From Nitrosomonas oligotropha (lineage in GTDB: Bacteria; Pseudomonadota; Gammaproteobacteria; Burkholderiales; Nitrosomonadaceae), in NCBI RefSeq assembly GCF_900106555.1, contig NZ_FNOE01000012.1, positions 17,411 to 81,410 on the forward strand: DNA of 64,000 bases. The letters are read 5' to 3'. Below are positions 42,426 to 54,762 of the stretch, one piece after another (the stretch's first letter is position 1; each line of letters begins with the position of its first letter). The translations under genes were made by a program, and so were the position numbers. The notes beneath the pieces were generated by a model, which ran no database searches, was not told the DNA's origin, and saw only the letters and a list, made by a program, of their open reading frames with translations.

Positions 42426-44336
42426 TTAGGATTTCAGTAGCAACAATTCGTTAAGCCTTTTCACGAAAGCAGCTGGATCTTCGAGCTGACCACCTTCCGC
42501 CAGCAAAGCCTGATCAAATAATAAATGGCTCCAATCTTCGAAATTTTCGACCTCATTTTTCAATCGCTGCACCATCGGATGATGCGGATTGATTTCCAGG
42601 ATAGGTTTGGCATGAGGCACATTTTGTCCTGCTGATTTCAGCAATCTTTCCAAATTACCGCTCATATCATAGGTATCTGCAACGAGACAAGCGGGCGATT
42701 CAGTCAAACGAAAAGTAACACGCACATCTTTTACTTGTTCACTGAGTGTTTGTTTCATTTTTTCTGTTAATTCCTGGAAGGCGTTGGTTTCTTTTTCACG
42801 TTCTTCTTTTTCGGTTTCATCTTCCAGATTTCCCAGATCCAAACCACCTTTGGCAACTGATTGCAACGGCTTACCCTCAAACTCAGTTAGATTACTGACC
42901 AGCCATTCATCCACCCGATCCGATAGTAATAACACTTCAATGCCTTTCTTACGGAACACTTCCAAGTGAGGACTATTTTTAGCTGCTTTCAGGCTATCTG
43001 CCGTTACGTAATAAATCTTTTCCTGCCCTTCTTTCATGCGCTGCACATAAGCTTCCAGCGAAATCGTTGGCTCATCAACATCGCTCTGCGTGGTAATAAA
43101 ACGCAATAATTTCGCGATGCGCTCACGGTTAGAAAAATCTTCTCCAACACCTTCTTTTAGAACTTGGCCAAATTCCCGGTAGAAAGTTTTGTACTTTTCT
43201 TTTCCTTCTTCATCCTCGTTTTTGGATAAGTCTTCGATCAAACCCAATACTTTTTTAATCACACCAGCGCGGATTAAGTCAATGTCTTTGGATTCCTGCA
43301 AGATTTCACGAGACACATTTAGTGGTAAATTATTAGAGTCAACCACACCACGAACAAAACGCAGGTAATTCGGCAGCAGTTTTTCTACATCATCCATAAT
43401 AAATACCCGCTGCACATATAACTTGATGCCGTGCCGGCGTTCGCGATCAAATAAGTCAAAAGGCGCACGCGCAGGAATATACAGCAGCTGTGTGTACTCT
43501 TGTTTACCTTCTACGCGCGCATGCAAATACGCAAGCGGCGGTTCAAAATCATGCGCCACGTGCTTATAAAATTCATTGTACTGCTCGGTGGTAATATCAT
43601 TCTTGGAACGCGCCCACAGCGCATTAGCCTGGTTAATCTTTTCATCTTCATCGGTAATTGTATTTTTCTTCTCTTCTTGCGACCACTCTTCCTTTTTCAT
43701 TACGATCGGCAGCGTGATATGGTCCGAATATTTGCGAATGATATTGCGAATGCGCATGCCATTGAGAAATTCATCTTCGTCTTTGCGCAGATGCAGGATG
43801 ACGTCGGTACCTCGTCCAGGCTTTGCAATGGTTTCCAGGGTGTAATCCCCCTCACCACTGGATTCCCAACGCACACCGTGCTCTTCAGTCAATCCTGCGC
43901 GCCGGGTGACCAGAGTGACTTTATCGGCAATGATAAATGCGGAATAAAAGCCAACACCGAATTGACCGATTAAATGCGCGTCTTTAGCTTGATCACCGGT
44001 TAAAGAATTAAAGAATTCGCGAGTACCCGATTTCGCGATGGTTCCAATATGGTCAATAACTTCTTGCCGCGACATCCCAATGCCATTATCGGAAATGGTG
44101 ATTGTTCGCTCGTCAACATCGTAACTCACACGGATTTTAAGATCGGAATCCGATTCATACAGCGCCGCATCCGTGAGTCCCTCGAAACGCAATTTATCAG
44201 CCGCATCGGAAGCATTTGAAATCAATTCACGCAAGAAAATTTCCTTATTACTGTATAAGGAATGAATCATGAGTTTTAGCAATTGCTTCGCTTCCGTTTG
44301 GAAGCTTAATTGTTCTTTGGTTGTTTCAGCTTGCAC
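42426..44336 (-). CDS. htpG: Molecular chaperone HtpG (Hsp90)
   Basis: A 636-residue Hsp90. ATP-binding GHKL motifs: [50 protein letters not shown], and [17 protein letters not shown]. Middle-domain and C-terminal dimerisation regions are complete. The start is GTG with GAGGAG nine bases upstream. A heat-shock promoter lies about 30 bp further up. It helps fold and stabilise clients under stress in the cytoplasm. Confidence 0.97.
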   Translation of the reverse strand: MQAETTKEQLSFQTEAKQLLKLMIHSLYSNKEIFLRELISNASDAADKLRFEGLTDAALYESDSDLKIRVSYDVDERTITISDNGIGMSRQEVIDHIGTIAKSGTREFFNSLTGDQAKDAHLIGQFGVGFYSAFIIADKVTLVTRRAGLTEEHGVRWESSGEGDYTLETIAKPGRGTDVILHLRKDEDEFLNGMRIRNIIRKYSDHITLPIVMKKEEWSQEEKKNTITDEDEKINQANALWARSKNDITTEQYNEFYKHVAHDFEPPLAYLHARVEGKQEYTQLLYIPARAPFDLFDRERRHGIKLYVQRVFIMDDVEKLLPNYLRFVRGVVDSNNLPLNVSREILQESKDIDLIRAGVIKKVLGLIEDLSKNEDEEGKEKYKTFYREFGQVLKEGVGEDFSNRERIAKLLRFITTQSDVDEPTISLEAYVQRMKEGQEKIYYVTADSLKAAKNSPHLEVFRKKGIEVLLLSDRVDEWLVSNLTEFEGKPLQSVAKGGLDLGNLEDETEKEEREKETNAFQELTEKMKQTLSEQVKDVRVTFRLTESPACLVADTYDMSGNLERLLKSAGQNVPHAKPILEINPHHPMVQRLKNEVENFEDWSHLLFDQALLAEGGQLEDPAAFVKRLNELLLLKS

Positions 44337-44365
44337 GTTTGTCTCCTCAAATATTTTGCATGATT

Positions 44366-44391
44366 GTGGGGATTACATCGAGAAATTCAAG
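44366..44391 (-). promoter_or_regulatory. Sigma-32 type heat-shock promoter of htpG
   Basis: On the minus strand CTTGAA (44386-44391), a 14-base spacer, then CCCCAC (44366-44371). This fits the RpoH consensus CTTGAAA-N11-15-CCCCATnT. It ends 30 bases before the htpG start, giving a short leader with the GAGGAG site. Confidence 0.8.
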
Positions 44392-44501
44392 ATGACTTAA
44401 TAACAGATTAATGCTTTCTATTAATCTAGTGAGTTTTCCAAAAACATTTTCTGCAAAACACTGAGTGCTGAGAAAAGCTGGAACGGAATAACAAAAAGAA
44501 A

Positions 44502-44541
44502 TGACTACTCAGTTAACCATGATCGTTACTTTGAGTAGTCA
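44502..44541 (-). terminator. Terminator of the nuo operon
   Basis: Ten-bp perfect arms TGACTACTCA (44502-44511) and complement (44532-44541) with a 20-base loop, 57 bp after the nuoN stop. On the minus strand the stem is followed by ATTTCTTTTTG, a T-rich release tract. Confidence 0.7.
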
Positions 44542-44598
44542 CTATATACAATCACCACAAGGATATCTATCTGCAGACGTCCTTTATTGATTCGATTA

Positions 44599-46044
44599 CT
44601 ACATGGAGTTCTGGATTGCGTAAAGACTCAATCCCATTAAAGATTGAGGGAAGATACCCAGCGCTAACACAGCAAAACCATTGGCGCTCAGCAGAATTTT
44701 CACATCACTGTTAAGTACAAGCGGCTCTGTTGTTTCAGGTTCATCAAAATACATCAGTTTGATTATGCGCAAATAGTAAAATGCGCCAATCAGTGAGAAC
44801 AATACCGCAGCAACTGCCAACCAAACATATCCCGCATTGACAACCGCTTGCAGCACAGCAAATTTCGCATAAAACCCGATCATTGGCGGTATGCCTGCCA
44901 GCGAAAGCATCAACATTAACGTAATGAAAGCATACCAGGGACTTCTTCTACTGAGTCCTTTGAAATCATCAATATTTTCAGCCTCGAATCCGCTCCGGCA
45001 CAACAGCATGATCATGGCAAAAGTGCCTAATGTCATCAATACATAAGCAATGACATAGAATAAAGCAGAGCTATATCCGTTGAAATCTGCACTGATAAAT
45101 CCAAGCAATAAGAAACCCATATGAGAAATGGTTGAGTACGCAAGCATGCGCTTGATATTAGTTTGAGCGATTGCCGCAATATTACCCACAGCCATCGACA
45201 GAACAGCCAGAATCACCAGCATACCTTGCCAATCCGAGACCATTTCACCCATACCTTCAACCAGCAAACGCATTACAAAACCAAATGCCGCCAACTTGGG
45301 TGCGGAACCGATAAATAATGTTACCGCCGTAGGAGAGCCTTGGTAAACATCGGGAGCCCACATGTGAAAAGGAGCAGCGCTAAGCTTGAAACTAATCCCG
45401 GCTACAATGAATACCAAGCCAACAACCAGTACTTCCTTGCTACTTGCTTCGCTCTGAATAATTTGAGCAAGTTGAGAAACATGCAAGGTTCCGGTTGCTC
45501 CGTAAACCATCGACATGCCATACAGCAAGAATCCGGATGCTAAAGCACCTAACACAAAGAATTTCATGGCAGCTTCGGTGGCAACGATAGACTCGCGTCT
45601 TAATGCCACCAATGCATAAAGCGATAACGAAAGTAACTCTAAGCCAATATATAACGTTAGAAAATGACTGGCGGAAATCATCACCATCATTCCCAAGGTT
45701 GCAAACAAAATCAAGCTAAAAAATTCACCTCGCAGCATACCGCGATCACTGATATACGCATGAGAATACACGAGTACCGCCGACACAGTGCCATACACCA
45801 TCAGTTTCAAGATATCGGCCATCGTATCGTCAACATACATTCCGTGGAAAGTGTGTTTAATTTCTGTTGAAAATGATACAAAGGTCAGTATCGCACAACC
45901 CAATAGCGTTACCTGCGTCAACAGATAAGCGACATAGCGTCGACTGTCACCCGCAGCAAGATCAGCCAGCATAACGACACACACCATGATGAGCATAAAT
46001 ATCTCAGAAGAAGCTGGTGCAAAATCAGGCGGTATAAAATTCAT
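44599..46044 (-). CDS. nuoN: NADH-quinone oxidoreductase subunit N
   Basis: A 481-residue antiporter-like membrane subunit with about 14 helices, last of the nuo operon. Family blocks: [57 protein letters not shown], and [16 protein letters not shown]. The conserved Lys in the discontinuous helices serves proton pumping in the distal arm. A terminator follows the gene. Confidence 0.97.
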   Translation of the reverse strand: MNFIPPDFAPASSEIFMLIMVCVVMLADLAAGDSRRYVAYLLTQVTLLGCAILTFVSFSTEIKHTFHGMYVDDTMADILKLMVYGTVSAVLVYSHAYISDRGMLRGEFFSLILFATLGMMVMISASHFLTLYIGLELLSLSLYALVALRRESIVATEAAMKFFVLGALASGFLLYGMSMVYGATGTLHVSQLAQIIQSEASSKEVLVVGLVFIVAGISFKLSAAPFHMWAPDVYQGSPTAVTLFIGSAPKLAAFGFVMRLLVEGMGEMVSDWQGMLVILAVLSMAVGNIAAIAQTNIKRMLAYSTISHMGFLLLGFISADFNGYSSALFYVIAYVLMTLGTFAMIMLLCRSGFEAENIDDFKGLSRRSPWYAFITLMLMLSLAGIPPMIGFYAKFAVLQAVVNAGYVWLAVAAVLFSLIGAFYYLRIIKLMYFDEPETTEPLVLNSDVKILLSANGFAVLALGIFPQSLMGLSLYAIQNSM

Positions 46045-46110
46045 TAATTCTTAATCCTTATATGAGGAAATACTTATATCAGGAATTATTATTGTCTCGG
46101 ATTGTTTAAT

Positions 46111-47595
46111 TTACAGTTTGCTGTTGTTAACATGCGTTAACAATTGATCAACTGTTGTATGCATGATCTCCGTTAACGGATAAGGATACACACCAAACCA
46201 TAATACGGTAATAGCCAAGATGGCCAATAATGCAAATTCACGTTTGGAGATGTCCTGCAAACCTTCGACTGCAGGACTTGCGACGGCACCGAATATCACC
46301 CGCTTATACATCCACAATGTATAAGCCGCACCAAAAATCAGCGTAGTTGCAGCCAAGAATGCATACCAAAAATTAACTTTGACAGCACTCATAATGACCA
46401 TGAATTCACCTACAAAACCACTTGTTCCAGGTAACCCGGCATTTGCCATTGCGAACAACATAAAAAACGCTGCAAATGCAGGCATTTTATTCACTACCCC
46501 ACCATAATCAGCAATTTGCCGAGAATGCAACCGGTCATACAACACACCGACGCAAAGAAACATAGCACCGGAAATAAATCCATGCGAAATCATCTGCACC
46601 ATGGCGCCTTCTATTCCATAGGTATTCAGTAAAAAGAAACCCAAGGTCACAAATCCCATATGCGCCACAGATGAATAAGCAATCAATTTTTTCATGTCAG
46701 CTTGCATCAGTGCAATCAAACCAATATAAACAACAGCTATTAGAGATAGCGCTATCATCATATCGGCCAAATACAGGCTGGCATCGGGCGCAATTGGTAA
46801 TGAGAAACGTAGAAATCCATATCCTCCCAGCTTCAGCAGAATCGCCGCCAAAACAACAGACCCTCCGGTTGGCGCCTCCACGTGCGCATCCGGTAACCAG
46901 GTATGCACCGGCCACATCGGTACTTTAACTGCAAAAGCCAGCAAGAACGCTATAAAAATAAAAATTTGCGGTGTCAGTGGAATAGCCAGTTTGTGATAAT
47001 CCTCTATCGAGAAACTACCTTCTGATGTTTGATACAAATAAATAAGTGCGATCAGCATGAGTAGGGAACCGAGCAAGGTATACAGGAAAAACTTGATCGC
47101 GGCATAAACTCGATTAGGACCACCCCAGATACCAATGATCAAAAACATAGGAATCAACGAAGCTTCCCAAAACACATAAAATAGAATGGCGTCCAGTGAA
47201 GCAAAAACACCATTCACAATACCGGACATCACGAGAAACGCGCCCATATATTGAGATACACGTTCTTTAATCACTTCCCAGCCAGCTACAACAATCAGTG
47301 GCGTTATGAAACAGTTCAATAAAATGAGCGGCATCGATATGCCATCCACTCCCAGGTGATAATTCACATTGAATCGTTCAAACCAGACATGATTTTCCAC
47401 AAACTGCATTGCACCTGTGGTGACATCAAAATTGCTATACAGCGGAATTGCAACTAGAAAACCGAGTATTGATCCTACTAGCGCTAACCAACGAGCAAGT
47501 TGCGCGTTACTATCGTTTCCAGTTGTAAATACGGCAATGCCAAAAACAATAGGCAGCCAAATAATTAAGCTCAATAGTGGGAATTCAAACGACAT
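46111..47595 (-). CDS. nuoM: NADH-quinone oxidoreductase subunit M
   Basis: A 494-residue proton-pumping subunit. Seen: LGVDGISMPLILLNCFI, YVFWEASLIPMFLIIGIWG with the key Glu, FAVKVPMWPVHTWLPDAHVEAPTGGSV, and MKKLIAYSSVAHMGFVTLG. Length and helix number match the family. It lies between nuoL (79 bp upstream) and nuoN (66 bp downstream). Confidence 0.98.
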   Translation of the reverse strand: MSFEFPLLSLIIWLPIVFGIAVFTTGNDSNAQLARWLALVGSILGFLVAIPLYSNFDVTTGAMQFVENHVWFERFNVNYHLGVDGISMPLILLNCFITPLIVVAGWEVIKERVSQYMGAFLVMSGIVNGVFASLDAILFYVFWEASLIPMFLIIGIWGGPNRVYAAIKFFLYTLLGSLLMLIALIYLYQTSEGSFSIEDYHKLAIPLTPQIFIFIAFLLAFAVKVPMWPVHTWLPDAHVEAPTGGSVVLAAILLKLGGYGFLRFSLPIAPDASLYLADMMIALSLIAVVYIGLIALMQADMKKLIAYSSVAHMGFVTLGFFLLNTYGIEGAMVQMISHGFISGAMFLCVGVLYDRLHSRQIADYGGVVNKMPAFAAFFMLFAMANAGLPGTSGFVGEFMVIMSAVKVNFWYAFLAATTLIFGAAYTLWMYKRVIFGAVASPAVEGLQDISKREFALLAILAITVLWFGVYPYPLTEIMHTTVDQLLTHVNNSKL

Positions 47596-47673
47596 GCTTA
47601 TTCCGTTTTATTTGTTAGTACTTATTTACGTATTCGAATCATTGCTATCTAGGATTCACGACTTAATTAAAAG

Positions 47674-49614
47674 TTAGTAAAGCCATAACGTCAAGATAAC
47701 AAATATACCGACAATCATAGTGAACGCATAATGATAGATATAACCGGTCTGATACTGCCGTACCAAAGCTGCTGATAGTGCAACTACTCGAGCTGCCCCA
47801 TTCACAAAGAAACCATCAATCACTTTAATGTCGCCATACTTCCATAGAGCTGTCCCCAAAGCGCGTGAACCACCCGCAAATAACCATGAATACAATTCAT
47901 CAATGTAGTATTTACGATCCAGCAAGTTATATAAGAAACCGCAGCGAGCTTTAATTTTTGCAGGAATATCCGTTCTTACGTTATATAAAAACCAAGCGGT
48001 GAATATACCCGCAACTGACAACCAAAAAGGTATCGTCGATAAAGCATGCATCATCATGCCGCCGATTCCGGTAAATTCTGCTCCCAGTTTCACTATCGCA
48101 TCGTGCTGCGGCAAGACATGAATTACATTATTAAAATAATCACCAAAAACGATCGGACCGATAAACCATCCCGCCGCAATTGTCGGTACGGCAAGTACTA
48201 TCAGTGGCAAAGTTACCACCCAAGGTGATTCATGCAGATGATCTTTGGTATGCTTATCCATTCGAGTTTGACCATGAAACGTCATGAATATCAAACGGAA
48301 TGTATACAATGCGGTGACAAAAACCGTAGCCAATACACAAAAATAAGCGAAACCAGCACCTGGTATATTGGCAAAATGAACAGCTTCAATGATTGCATCC
48401 TTAGAGAAGAAACCGGAAAAACCAGGCACACCGGAACTTGCTAATGCAGCAATAAACATCGTCAAATAAGTGATAGGCATATAACTTTTAAGTCCACCCA
48501 TTTTCTGCATATTCTGCTCATGATGCATGGCTATGATGACAGAACCCGCACCTAAGAATAAAACAGCTTTAAAGAAAGCATGAGTCATCAAGTGGAAAAT
48601 CGCAGCCGAATAAGCAGAAGCACCCAATGCAACCGTCATATAGCCTAATTGGGATAATGTGGAATACGCGACAACCCGTTTGATATCATTCTGAACCACC
48701 GCAACCAGTGCCATAAATAAGGTGGTGATACCGCCAATAATCAAAATTGTTGTTAATGCGGTATCCGACAATTCAAATAGAGGAGACATGCGTGCCACCA
48801 TGAAAATGCCTGCTGTCACCATAGTAGCCGCATGGATCAATGCCGAAATCGGGGTGGGACCTTCCATGGAATCAGGTAACCAAACATGCAATGGAAATTG
48901 CGCAGATTTACCCATTGCACCAACAAACAACAGGATACAGATCAGCGTTATCACCAGCCATGGCATACCAGGAATTAATTCAATCTTCTCGTCTACTATT
49001 CCCGGTGCTTGTGCGAAAACCGATGCATAATCCAAAGTGCCAAAATGCATTAACACCAACGCAATCCCTAGAAGAAAACCAAAATCACCAACCCGGTTAA
49101 CTAAAAAAGCCTTTAAATTAGCATAAATTGCAGTCGGTCGAGTATACCAAAAGCCAATTAATAAATAAGAAACTAAGCCAACTGCTTCCCAGCCGAAAAA
49201 TAACTGTAAGAAATTATTCGACATCACCAGCATCATCATCGAAAAGGTAAATAATGAGATATAACTGAAGAAACGTTGATAACCTGGATCGTCATGCATA
49301 TACCCAATGGTATAAATATGCACCATAAGAGAAACCAAGCTGACTACAACCATCATGGTTGCGGTTAATTGGTCGATTAAAAAACCAACTTCAAATCGCG
49401 TTTCACCTAAAATTAACCAAGTATAAACACTACCGTTATAGCTGTTACCTTCCAGGACATCCATGAAAATAATGATCGATGCAACTAAGGAAACAAAAAC
49501 CAATCCGATAGTCGCACGATGGCTCCATGTCGGTCCTATGAAACGTCCGAATAATCCAGCGATAATCGCACCGATCAACGGAGCTAGCGGCACCAATAAG
49601 TAAAGTTTTTGCAT
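47674..49614 (-). CDS. nuoL: NADH-quinone oxidoreductase subunit L
   Basis: A 646-residue subunit with 14 antiporter-like helices and the C-terminal lateral helix that spans the membrane arm (about residues 520-580, including the LYNLLDRKYYIDELY segment). Motifs: FFGWEAVGLVSYLLIGFWY, KSAQFPLHVWLPDSMEGPTPISAL, IKRVVAYSTLSQLGYM, and FSGFFSKDAIIEA. I chose ATG 49614 over an in-frame TTG at 49623. Confidence 0.98.
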   Translation of the reverse strand: MQKLYLLVPLAPLIGAIIAGLFGRFIGPTWSHRATIGLVFVSLVASIIIFMDVLEGNSYNGSVYTWLILGETRFEVGFLIDQLTATMMVVVSLVSLMVHIYTIGYMHDDPGYQRFFSYISLFTFSMMMLVMSNNFLQLFFGWEAVGLVSYLLIGFWYTRPTAIYANLKAFLVNRVGDFGFLLGIALVLMHFGTLDYASVFAQAPGIVDEKIELIPGMPWLVITLICILLFVGAMGKSAQFPLHVWLPDSMEGPTPISALIHAATMVTAGIFMVARMSPLFELSDTALTTILIIGGITTLFMALVAVVQNDIKRVVAYSTLSQLGYMTVALGASAYSAAIFHLMTHAFFKAVLFLGAGSVIIAMHHEQNMQKMGGLKSYMPITYLTMFIAALASSGVPGFSGFFSKDAIIEAVHFANIPGAGFAYFCVLATVFVTALYTFRLIFMTFHGQTRMDKHTKDHLHESPWVVTLPLIVLAVPTIAAGWFIGPIVFGDYFNNVIHVLPQHDAIVKLGAEFTGIGGMMMHALSTIPFWLSVAGIFTAWFLYNVRTDIPAKIKARCGFLYNLLDRKYYIDELYSWLFAGGSRALGTALWKYGDIKVIDGFFVNGAARVVALSAALVRQYQTGYIYHYAFTMIVGIFVILTLWLY

Positions 49615-49670
49615 CTCGATCAATTATTTTTTATTAATGATAGGTACTTCAATCGTTCTGTATGACCTGT

Positions 49671-49976
49671 TTAACCTTTAAGTTCATCCAAGTCATCCAC
49701 ATTAATCGTCCGCATATTACGAAACAACACCACTAGAATCGCTAATCCAATTGCTGATTCTGCTGCTGCAACGGTCAGAATGAAGAACACAAAGATTTGC
49801 CCCGATATATCCTGCAGATAGTGCGAAAATGCAACAAAATTCATATTAACAGCCAATAGCATCAATTCAATCGACATCAGTAAAATAATGACATTCTTTC
49901 GGTTGAGAAAAATGCCCACTAAACCAATGGCAAACAAAATTGCTCCAAGGACTAAATAATGAGATAACGATATCAA
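49671..49976 (-). CDS. nuoK: NADH-quinone oxidoreductase subunit K
   Basis: A 101-residue, three-helix subunit. The two conserved membrane glutamates are in [12 protein letters not shown] and [12 protein letters not shown]. The start is TTG: AGAGG stands nine bases upstream and the product then begins [17 protein letters not shown] as in relatives. It forms part of the E-channel with NuoJ. Confidence 0.97.
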   Translation of the reverse strand: MISLSHYLVLGAILFAIGLVGIFLNRKNVIILLMSIELMLLAVNMNFVAFSHYLQDISGQIFVFFILTVAAAESAIGLAILVVLFRNMRTINVDDLDELKG

Positions 49977-50033
49977 ACTAACAACCTCTTTTTATATTTT
50001 ATAAATCGTCACAAATTCTTTGGAATGATTTCG

Positions 50034-50639
50034 TCATTCCTTTTTTTCAGCTGGCATTGTCACTATACGTAACCGATCTTCTTTTCTGACTTTGACTTGT
50101 TTGGATGGATTCGGCGATCTTTTATCTTCGCGATGCCGTAATGTCAGCGCAATAGCTGCAACCATCGCAACCAATAACAGCACTGCCGCTAATTCAAAAG
50201 CATAAACATATTCCGTATAAATCAAGCGACCCAGTTCTCTTGTATTACTATAATCAGCATCGTGTGGTCTGGGTGTCGGCATTTCTTCCAGTCCAAAATA
50301 TTTCCCCATCAACACCATCGATATCTCTGCGACTATTATTAATGCAATCGTCGCACCAAATGGAAACCATTTCCAAAATCCTTCTCGCAATCGATCCAGA
50401 TTGATATCGAGCATCATAACTACGAATAAAAACAATACCATGACCGCACCGACGTATACTAACACCAAAGCAATTGCTAGAAACTCTGCCTCCAGCAGCA
50501 ACCATAAGCCTGCGCAAGTAACAAAAGCCAGCACCAATAGTAACGCCGAATTAACTGGGTTCCGCACCGTAATAACACCCAGTGCTGACGCAACCAAAAT
50601 GGCTGAAAAAATATAAAATAAAATATCTTGAAAATTCAT
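50034..50639 (-). CDS. nuoJ: NADH-quinone oxidoreductase subunit J
   Basis: A 201-residue, five-helix subunit. The pi-bulge helix ALVLVYVGAVMVLFLFVVMML is present, then a charged loop and a final helix FELAAVLLLVAMVAAIALT. The basic, hydrophilic C-terminal tail (HREDKRSPNPSKQVKVRKEDR) is somewhat long. Located between nuoI and nuoK. Confidence 0.97.
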   Translation of the reverse strand: MNFQDILFYIFSAILVASALGVITVRNPVNSALLLVLAFVTCAGLWLLLEAEFLAIALVLVYVGAVMVLFLFVVMMLDINLDRLREGFWKWFPFGATIALIIVAEISMVLMGKYFGLEEMPTPRPHDADYSNTRELGRLIYTEYVYAFELAAVLLLVAMVAAIALTLRHREDKRSPNPSKQVKVRKEDRLRIVTMPAEKKE

Positions 50640-50658
50640 TTTTATCTACCAGCAAGAC

Positions 50659-51147
50659 TTAGCGATAACGTGCATCAGCTTCTCGATCTTTGGCAATCTG
50701 TTCTTCGTAACGATCTCCAACAGCTAACAACATTTCTTTGGTATAGATCAGATCACCTCTTTTTTCGCCGTGATATTCCAATATGCGTGTTTCTACAATC
50801 GAATCTACTGGACAAGATTCTTCACAAAAACCACAAAAGATACACTTGCTTAAATCAATATCGTAACGTGTTGTCCGTCTCGTGCCGTCTGCGCGTTGCT
50901 CTGAGTCAATAGTAATTGCCATTGCTGGACAAACAGCCTCACACAATTTACAAGCAATGCAACGCTCTTCCCCGTTTGGATAGCGGCGCAGAGCATGCAA
51001 GCCACGAAATCGTGGCGATTGTGGTGTTTTTTCCTCAGGAAAATGTACAGTTATCTTTGGTTTGAATAAATACCGGCCAGTAACTGCCATACCTTTTAAT
51101 AACTCAAACAATAAAAAGGTACTAAAAAACTTTTTGATACGATCCAT
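50659..51147 (-). CDS. nuoI: NADH-quinone oxidoreductase subunit I
   Basis: A 162-residue protein carrying two [4Fe-4S] clusters (N6a, N6b). The two C-x2-C-x2-C-x3-C-P motifs are [12 protein letters not shown] and [12 protein letters not shown]. An N-terminal amphipathic helix ([21 protein letters not shown]) contacts the membrane. The protein passes electrons from NuoG towards NuoB. Confidence 0.98.
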   Translation of the reverse strand: MDRIKKFFSTFLLFELLKGMAVTGRYLFKPKITVHFPEEKTPQSPRFRGLHALRRYPNGEERCIACKLCEAVCPAMAITIDSEQRADGTRRTTRYDIDLSKCIFCGFCEESCPVDSIVETRILEYHGEKRGDLIYTKEMLLAVGDRYEEQIAKDREADARYR

Positions 51148-51163
51148 TGTATTTTTCTCTATT

Positions 51164-52261
51164 TTAAAACCAAATATTTAACGGAAATGTATTCCGAATC
51201 GATTCTGGCAATTGCATGATCGAGCCCAACAAAACAATCCATACAAGTGTAATGGGAATAAATATCTTCCAACCCAATCGCATGATTTGATCATATCGAT
51301 AGCGCGGGAAAGTTGCACGAAACCATAGAAAAAAGAAAAGAATAAATGCAATCTTCAATAATAACCAAATAATACCTGGTATTAGTGTAAATGGTGCTAT
51401 ATCAACAGGAGGTAGCCATCCCCCCAAAAACATGATGGATGTCAATGTGGCTACCAATATCATGTTGGAATATTCAGCCAGAAAAAATACCGTAAAGGCC
51501 ATACCTGAGTAATCAACATGAAATCCCGCTACAATTTCTGATTCTCCTTCTGCCACATCAAAAGGAGCCCGGTTAGTTTCAGCCACGCCCGAAATTAAAT
51601 AAACCAGAAACATCGGAAACAGCGGAATCAAATACCAATTCAAAAAACTATTACCCTGTTGTCCATTCACGATATCACCTAAATTCAAGCTTTGTGACAT
51701 CATCAAAACACACACTAAGGCAAAGCCCATCGCCAATTCATATGAAACCACTTGAGCGGCTGAGCGCATGGCACCTAAAAAAGCATACTTAGAATTCGAT
51801 GCCCAACCAGCAATGATAATGCCGTAAATGCCCATTGATGTCATTGCAAGAATATAAAGCAGCCCTGCATTAATATCAGCCAGAATCAATTCAGGAGAAA
51901 AAGGAATTACTGCCCAAGCCGCCAACGCTGGCATAATCGTTAACACTGGAGCCAAGATAAAGAGGAATTTGTTTGCGCCAGTCGGAATAACTATTTCCTT
52001 CATGATTGCTTTTACAGCGTCAGCAATCGGTTGCCCCCATCCGCGCAGCCAAGGTATGCCAAAAAAGGTCACTCTATTTGGGCCAACGCGAATTTGCATA
52101 TAAGCGATGATCTTACGTTCAGCAAATGTCAAATAGGCAACGCCCAATAGCAAGGGCACCACAATGGCAAAAATAAATGTCATGTTTGTCGCTAACGAAA
52201 ACAGCATGGAACCCCATTCCGTTCCAAATATTTCCACAAACTGTTGTTGAATGCTCTCCAT
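51164..52261 (-). CDS. nuoH: NADH-quinone oxidoreductase subunit H
   Basis: A 365-residue membrane subunit with eight helices that joins the peripheral and membrane arms and helps form the quinone cavity. Motifs: [58 protein letters not shown], and [29 protein letters not shown] lies eight bases before the ATG at 52261, which decides the start. Confidence 0.98.
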   Translation of the reverse strand: MESIQQQFVEIFGTEWGSMLFSLATNMTFIFAIVVPLLLGVAYLTFAERKIIAYMQIRVGPNRVTFFGIPWLRGWGQPIADAVKAIMKEIVIPTGANKFLFILAPVLTIMPALAAWAVIPFSPELILADINAGLLYILAMTSMGIYGIIIAGWASNSKYAFLGAMRSAAQVVSYELAMGFALVCVLMMSQSLNLGDIVNGQQGNSFLNWYLIPLFPMFLVYLISGVAETNRAPFDVAEGESEIVAGFHVDYSGMAFTVFFLAEYSNMILVATLTSIMFLGGWLPPVDIAPFTLIPGIIWLLLKIAFILFFFLWFRATFPRYRYDQIMRLGWKIFIPITLVWIVLLGSIMQLPESIRNTFPLNIWF

Positions 52262-52283
52262 TAATAAACTCCAACCATCGCCA

Positions 52284-54695
52284 TCACAGTTTTTCCAGCA
52301 CAATTTCACCAAATAAAGCACCTAATGCAATCGTCTTAGGATGCGCGCCTGCTATGCGGACACAATTCACTGGTAATTTTTCATCCTGAGCGGCTTCAAG
52401 CTGCACAAATCCCTCTCCTTGCTTAATTCTTACCTGATCGCCTGCGGTGATACCCAATTTTTCCAGCATTGCTGCTGGCATCCATGCTTTCGGCTGAGTT
52501 GCATCATGCGTAGCTTGCAAAGATTCAGCCCGGCGAACAATCGGATCAGCTTGATAAATTGGGATTTCGCCAATACGCTGTACATGATGGCTCTCATTTA
52601 TCGCAATCGCGGTATCGTAACGCTTCGACTTATTATTCAAATACTGATTGATCTCTACGTCGGCAGGGAAAATTTCTTCACGGACCTGCTCTGCCGTTTC
52701 ATAATCAAATTTTTCTAACTCCAGCAAATTCGCGAGTACTCGCAAAACTTTCCAAGCCGGACGCGCTTCTCCTAATGGAGAAACAACACCGTTGAAGCTT
52801 TGCACCTTACCTTCAGTATTGACATAAGTACCAGAAGTCTCGGTAAATGGGGTGATTGGCAGCAATACATCCGCATAATCTTTGCCATTACCTTTATATG
52901 CAGTAAGCGATACTACAAATTCACTTGATTTAATGGTTTTAAGCGCTTGATAAGAATCGTAAGTATCAAACTCCGGCTCCACATTCATTAATATGAATGC
53001 CTTGCATCTTTCTTTCGCCAAGTCATCATCCGATTGCAGCATTTGCGCTGCGGTTAATCCTGATTCGGTGTCATTTAATTTTGCAGCGATCGATATAGCA
53101 CTGATTTCCGGTATAGCGCCAGCTAAATAAGCACCTACACTATTTGCAGATTCGCCCAATACGCCATAACTTGCACCGGTTATTCGAGCAATTAAATCTG
53201 CAAGCAGTCCAATTATTGAATAATCCGGATGGTGTTGCGAAACATTTCCCAAATAAATCGCTGCCGGTGCATTTTCTATTAAGCTGGAAGCAATTGCGAA
53301 AGCATTGGCAGTGCTCGGAATGTTGATTGAATTGACCAATTGCTTTAATTCATCAGTTAGTTCGGTTCCTTTAATCTCAGCAGCAGCCTTTAGAATTTCC
53401 GCTAAAACTCTGGTTATTGAAACCGGAGAAACTATTGCTTTATGTGCAACCTTAACCAACAGATCATCATCCACCGGGTTCACAATATTCAGCTTCATGC
53501 CATTTTTAACAGCTTGACGCATTCGTTGCGCAATAAGCGGATGATCTTTGCGCAACGTACTACCGATAATTAACGCTGATTTCAATTGTGAAATATCCGC
53601 GATACTGGTACCTAACCACGGAACACCCAGCATATTTTTATCCGCACGAAAATCTGACTGCCGTAAACGATGATCAATGTTGCCACTGCCCATAGCGCGT
53701 ATCAGCTTCTGCAATAAATATAGCTCTTCCGATGTGCTGTGTGCGGAACCAAGTGCCGCTAAACTTTTTGCACCATGTCTTTGTTTAACTGTTTGTAACG
53801 AATGTGCGGTAAATTCCAGAGCTTCTTGCCAGTCACATTCAAACCATTGACCTTCGCGCTTGATCATGGGGCGCGTCAATCTATCTTCCGAATTTAAACC
53901 TTCATAGGAGAACCGGTCTTTATCGGATAACCAACACTCATTAATCGCTTCATTATCCCGAGGAAGCACCCGCATGACACGGTTTTGTTTAACTTGTACA
54001 ACAAGATTAGAACCCAGGCCGCAATGCGGACTAATTGACTTTCTACGTGACAATTCCCAGGTTCGCGCTGAATATCTGAACGGTTTACTGACTAAAGCAC
54101 CTACTGGACAGAGATCAATCACATTACCGGATAACTCGGAGTCAATCGTCTTACCAACAAAGGCAAGAATCTCAGAATGCTCTCCACGTCCAGCCATTCC
54201 AAGTTCCATAATTCCAGCAATCTCCTGACCAAAGCGCACACAACGCGTGCAATGAATGCAGCGTGTCATATCGGTTGAAATCAAGGGACCTAGATTCTTG
54301 TTAACAACAACTCGTTTTGCTTCGGTATATCGCGAACCGCTTGCACCATATCCAACAGCAAGATCTTGCAGTTGACACTCACCACCTTGATCGCAAATCG
54401 GACAATCAAGCGGATGATTGATCAGCAGAAATTCCATCACGCCTTTTTGCGCAGTCACTGCTTGCTGAGAATGTGTATATACCTTCATGCCATCCATAAC
54501 GGGAGTTGCACAAGCAGGCAGCGGTTTAGGTGCTTTTTCTACTTGAACTAAACACATACGGCAGTTGGCTGCTATGGATAATTTTTTATGGTAGCAAAAA
54601 TGTGGAATATAAACGCCAATCTGCTTCGCACCATCCATGATGGTGCTTCCTTTAGGAACAGATACTTGCTTACCGTCGATTTCTATATTGACCAT
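52284..54695 (-). CDS. nuoG: NADH-quinone oxidoreductase subunit G
   Basis: An 803-residue iron-sulphur subunit. N-terminal [2Fe-2S] cysteines lie in [18 protein letters not shown] and a later CATP; the His/Cys [4Fe-4S] ligands are in [18 protein letters not shown]; a further cluster is in [13 protein letters not shown]. The C-terminal two thirds is a molybdopterin-oxidoreductase-like domain without cofactor. Only one cysteine (SPHCGLG) is seen where the extra N7 cluster would bind, so N7 is probably absent. Confidence 0.97.
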   Translation of the reverse strand: MVNIEIDGKQVSVPKGSTIMDGAKQIGVYIPHFCYHKKLSIAANCRMCLVQVEKAPKPLPACATPVMDGMKVYTHSQQAVTAQKGVMEFLLINHPLDCPICDQGGECQLQDLAVGYGASGSRYTEAKRVVVNKNLGPLISTDMTRCIHCTRCVRFGQEIAGIMELGMAGRGEHSEILAFVGKTIDSELSGNVIDLCPVGALVSKPFRYSARTWELSRRKSISPHCGLGSNLVVQVKQNRVMRVLPRDNEAINECWLSDKDRFSYEGLNSEDRLTRPMIKREGQWFECDWQEALEFTAHSLQTVKQRHGAKSLAALGSAHSTSEELYLLQKLIRAMGSGNIDHRLRQSDFRADKNMLGVPWLGTSIADISQLKSALIIGSTLRKDHPLIAQRMRQAVKNGMKLNIVNPVDDDLLVKVAHKAIVSPVSITRVLAEILKAAAEIKGTELTDELKQLVNSINIPSTANAFAIASSLIENAPAAIYLGNVSQHHPDYSIIGLLADLIARITGASYGVLGESANSVGAYLAGAIPEISAISIAAKLNDTESGLTAAQMLQSDDDLAKERCKAFILMNVEPEFDTYDSYQALKTIKSSEFVVSLTAYKGNGKDYADVLLPITPFTETSGTYVNTEGKVQSFNGVVSPLGEARPAWKVLRVLANLLELEKFDYETAEQVREEIFPADVEINQYLNNKSKRYDTAIAINESHHVQRIGEIPIYQADPIVRRAESLQATHDATQPKAWMPAAMLEKLGITAGDQVRIKQGEGFVQLEAAQDEKLPVNCVRIAGAHPKTIALGALFGEIVLEKL

Positions 54696-54762
54696 CGGCT
54701 AAAATTCTTGTGTTAATCACGAATTATAAAGTTGATATGCTCTGATTACTTAACAGCTAAAA

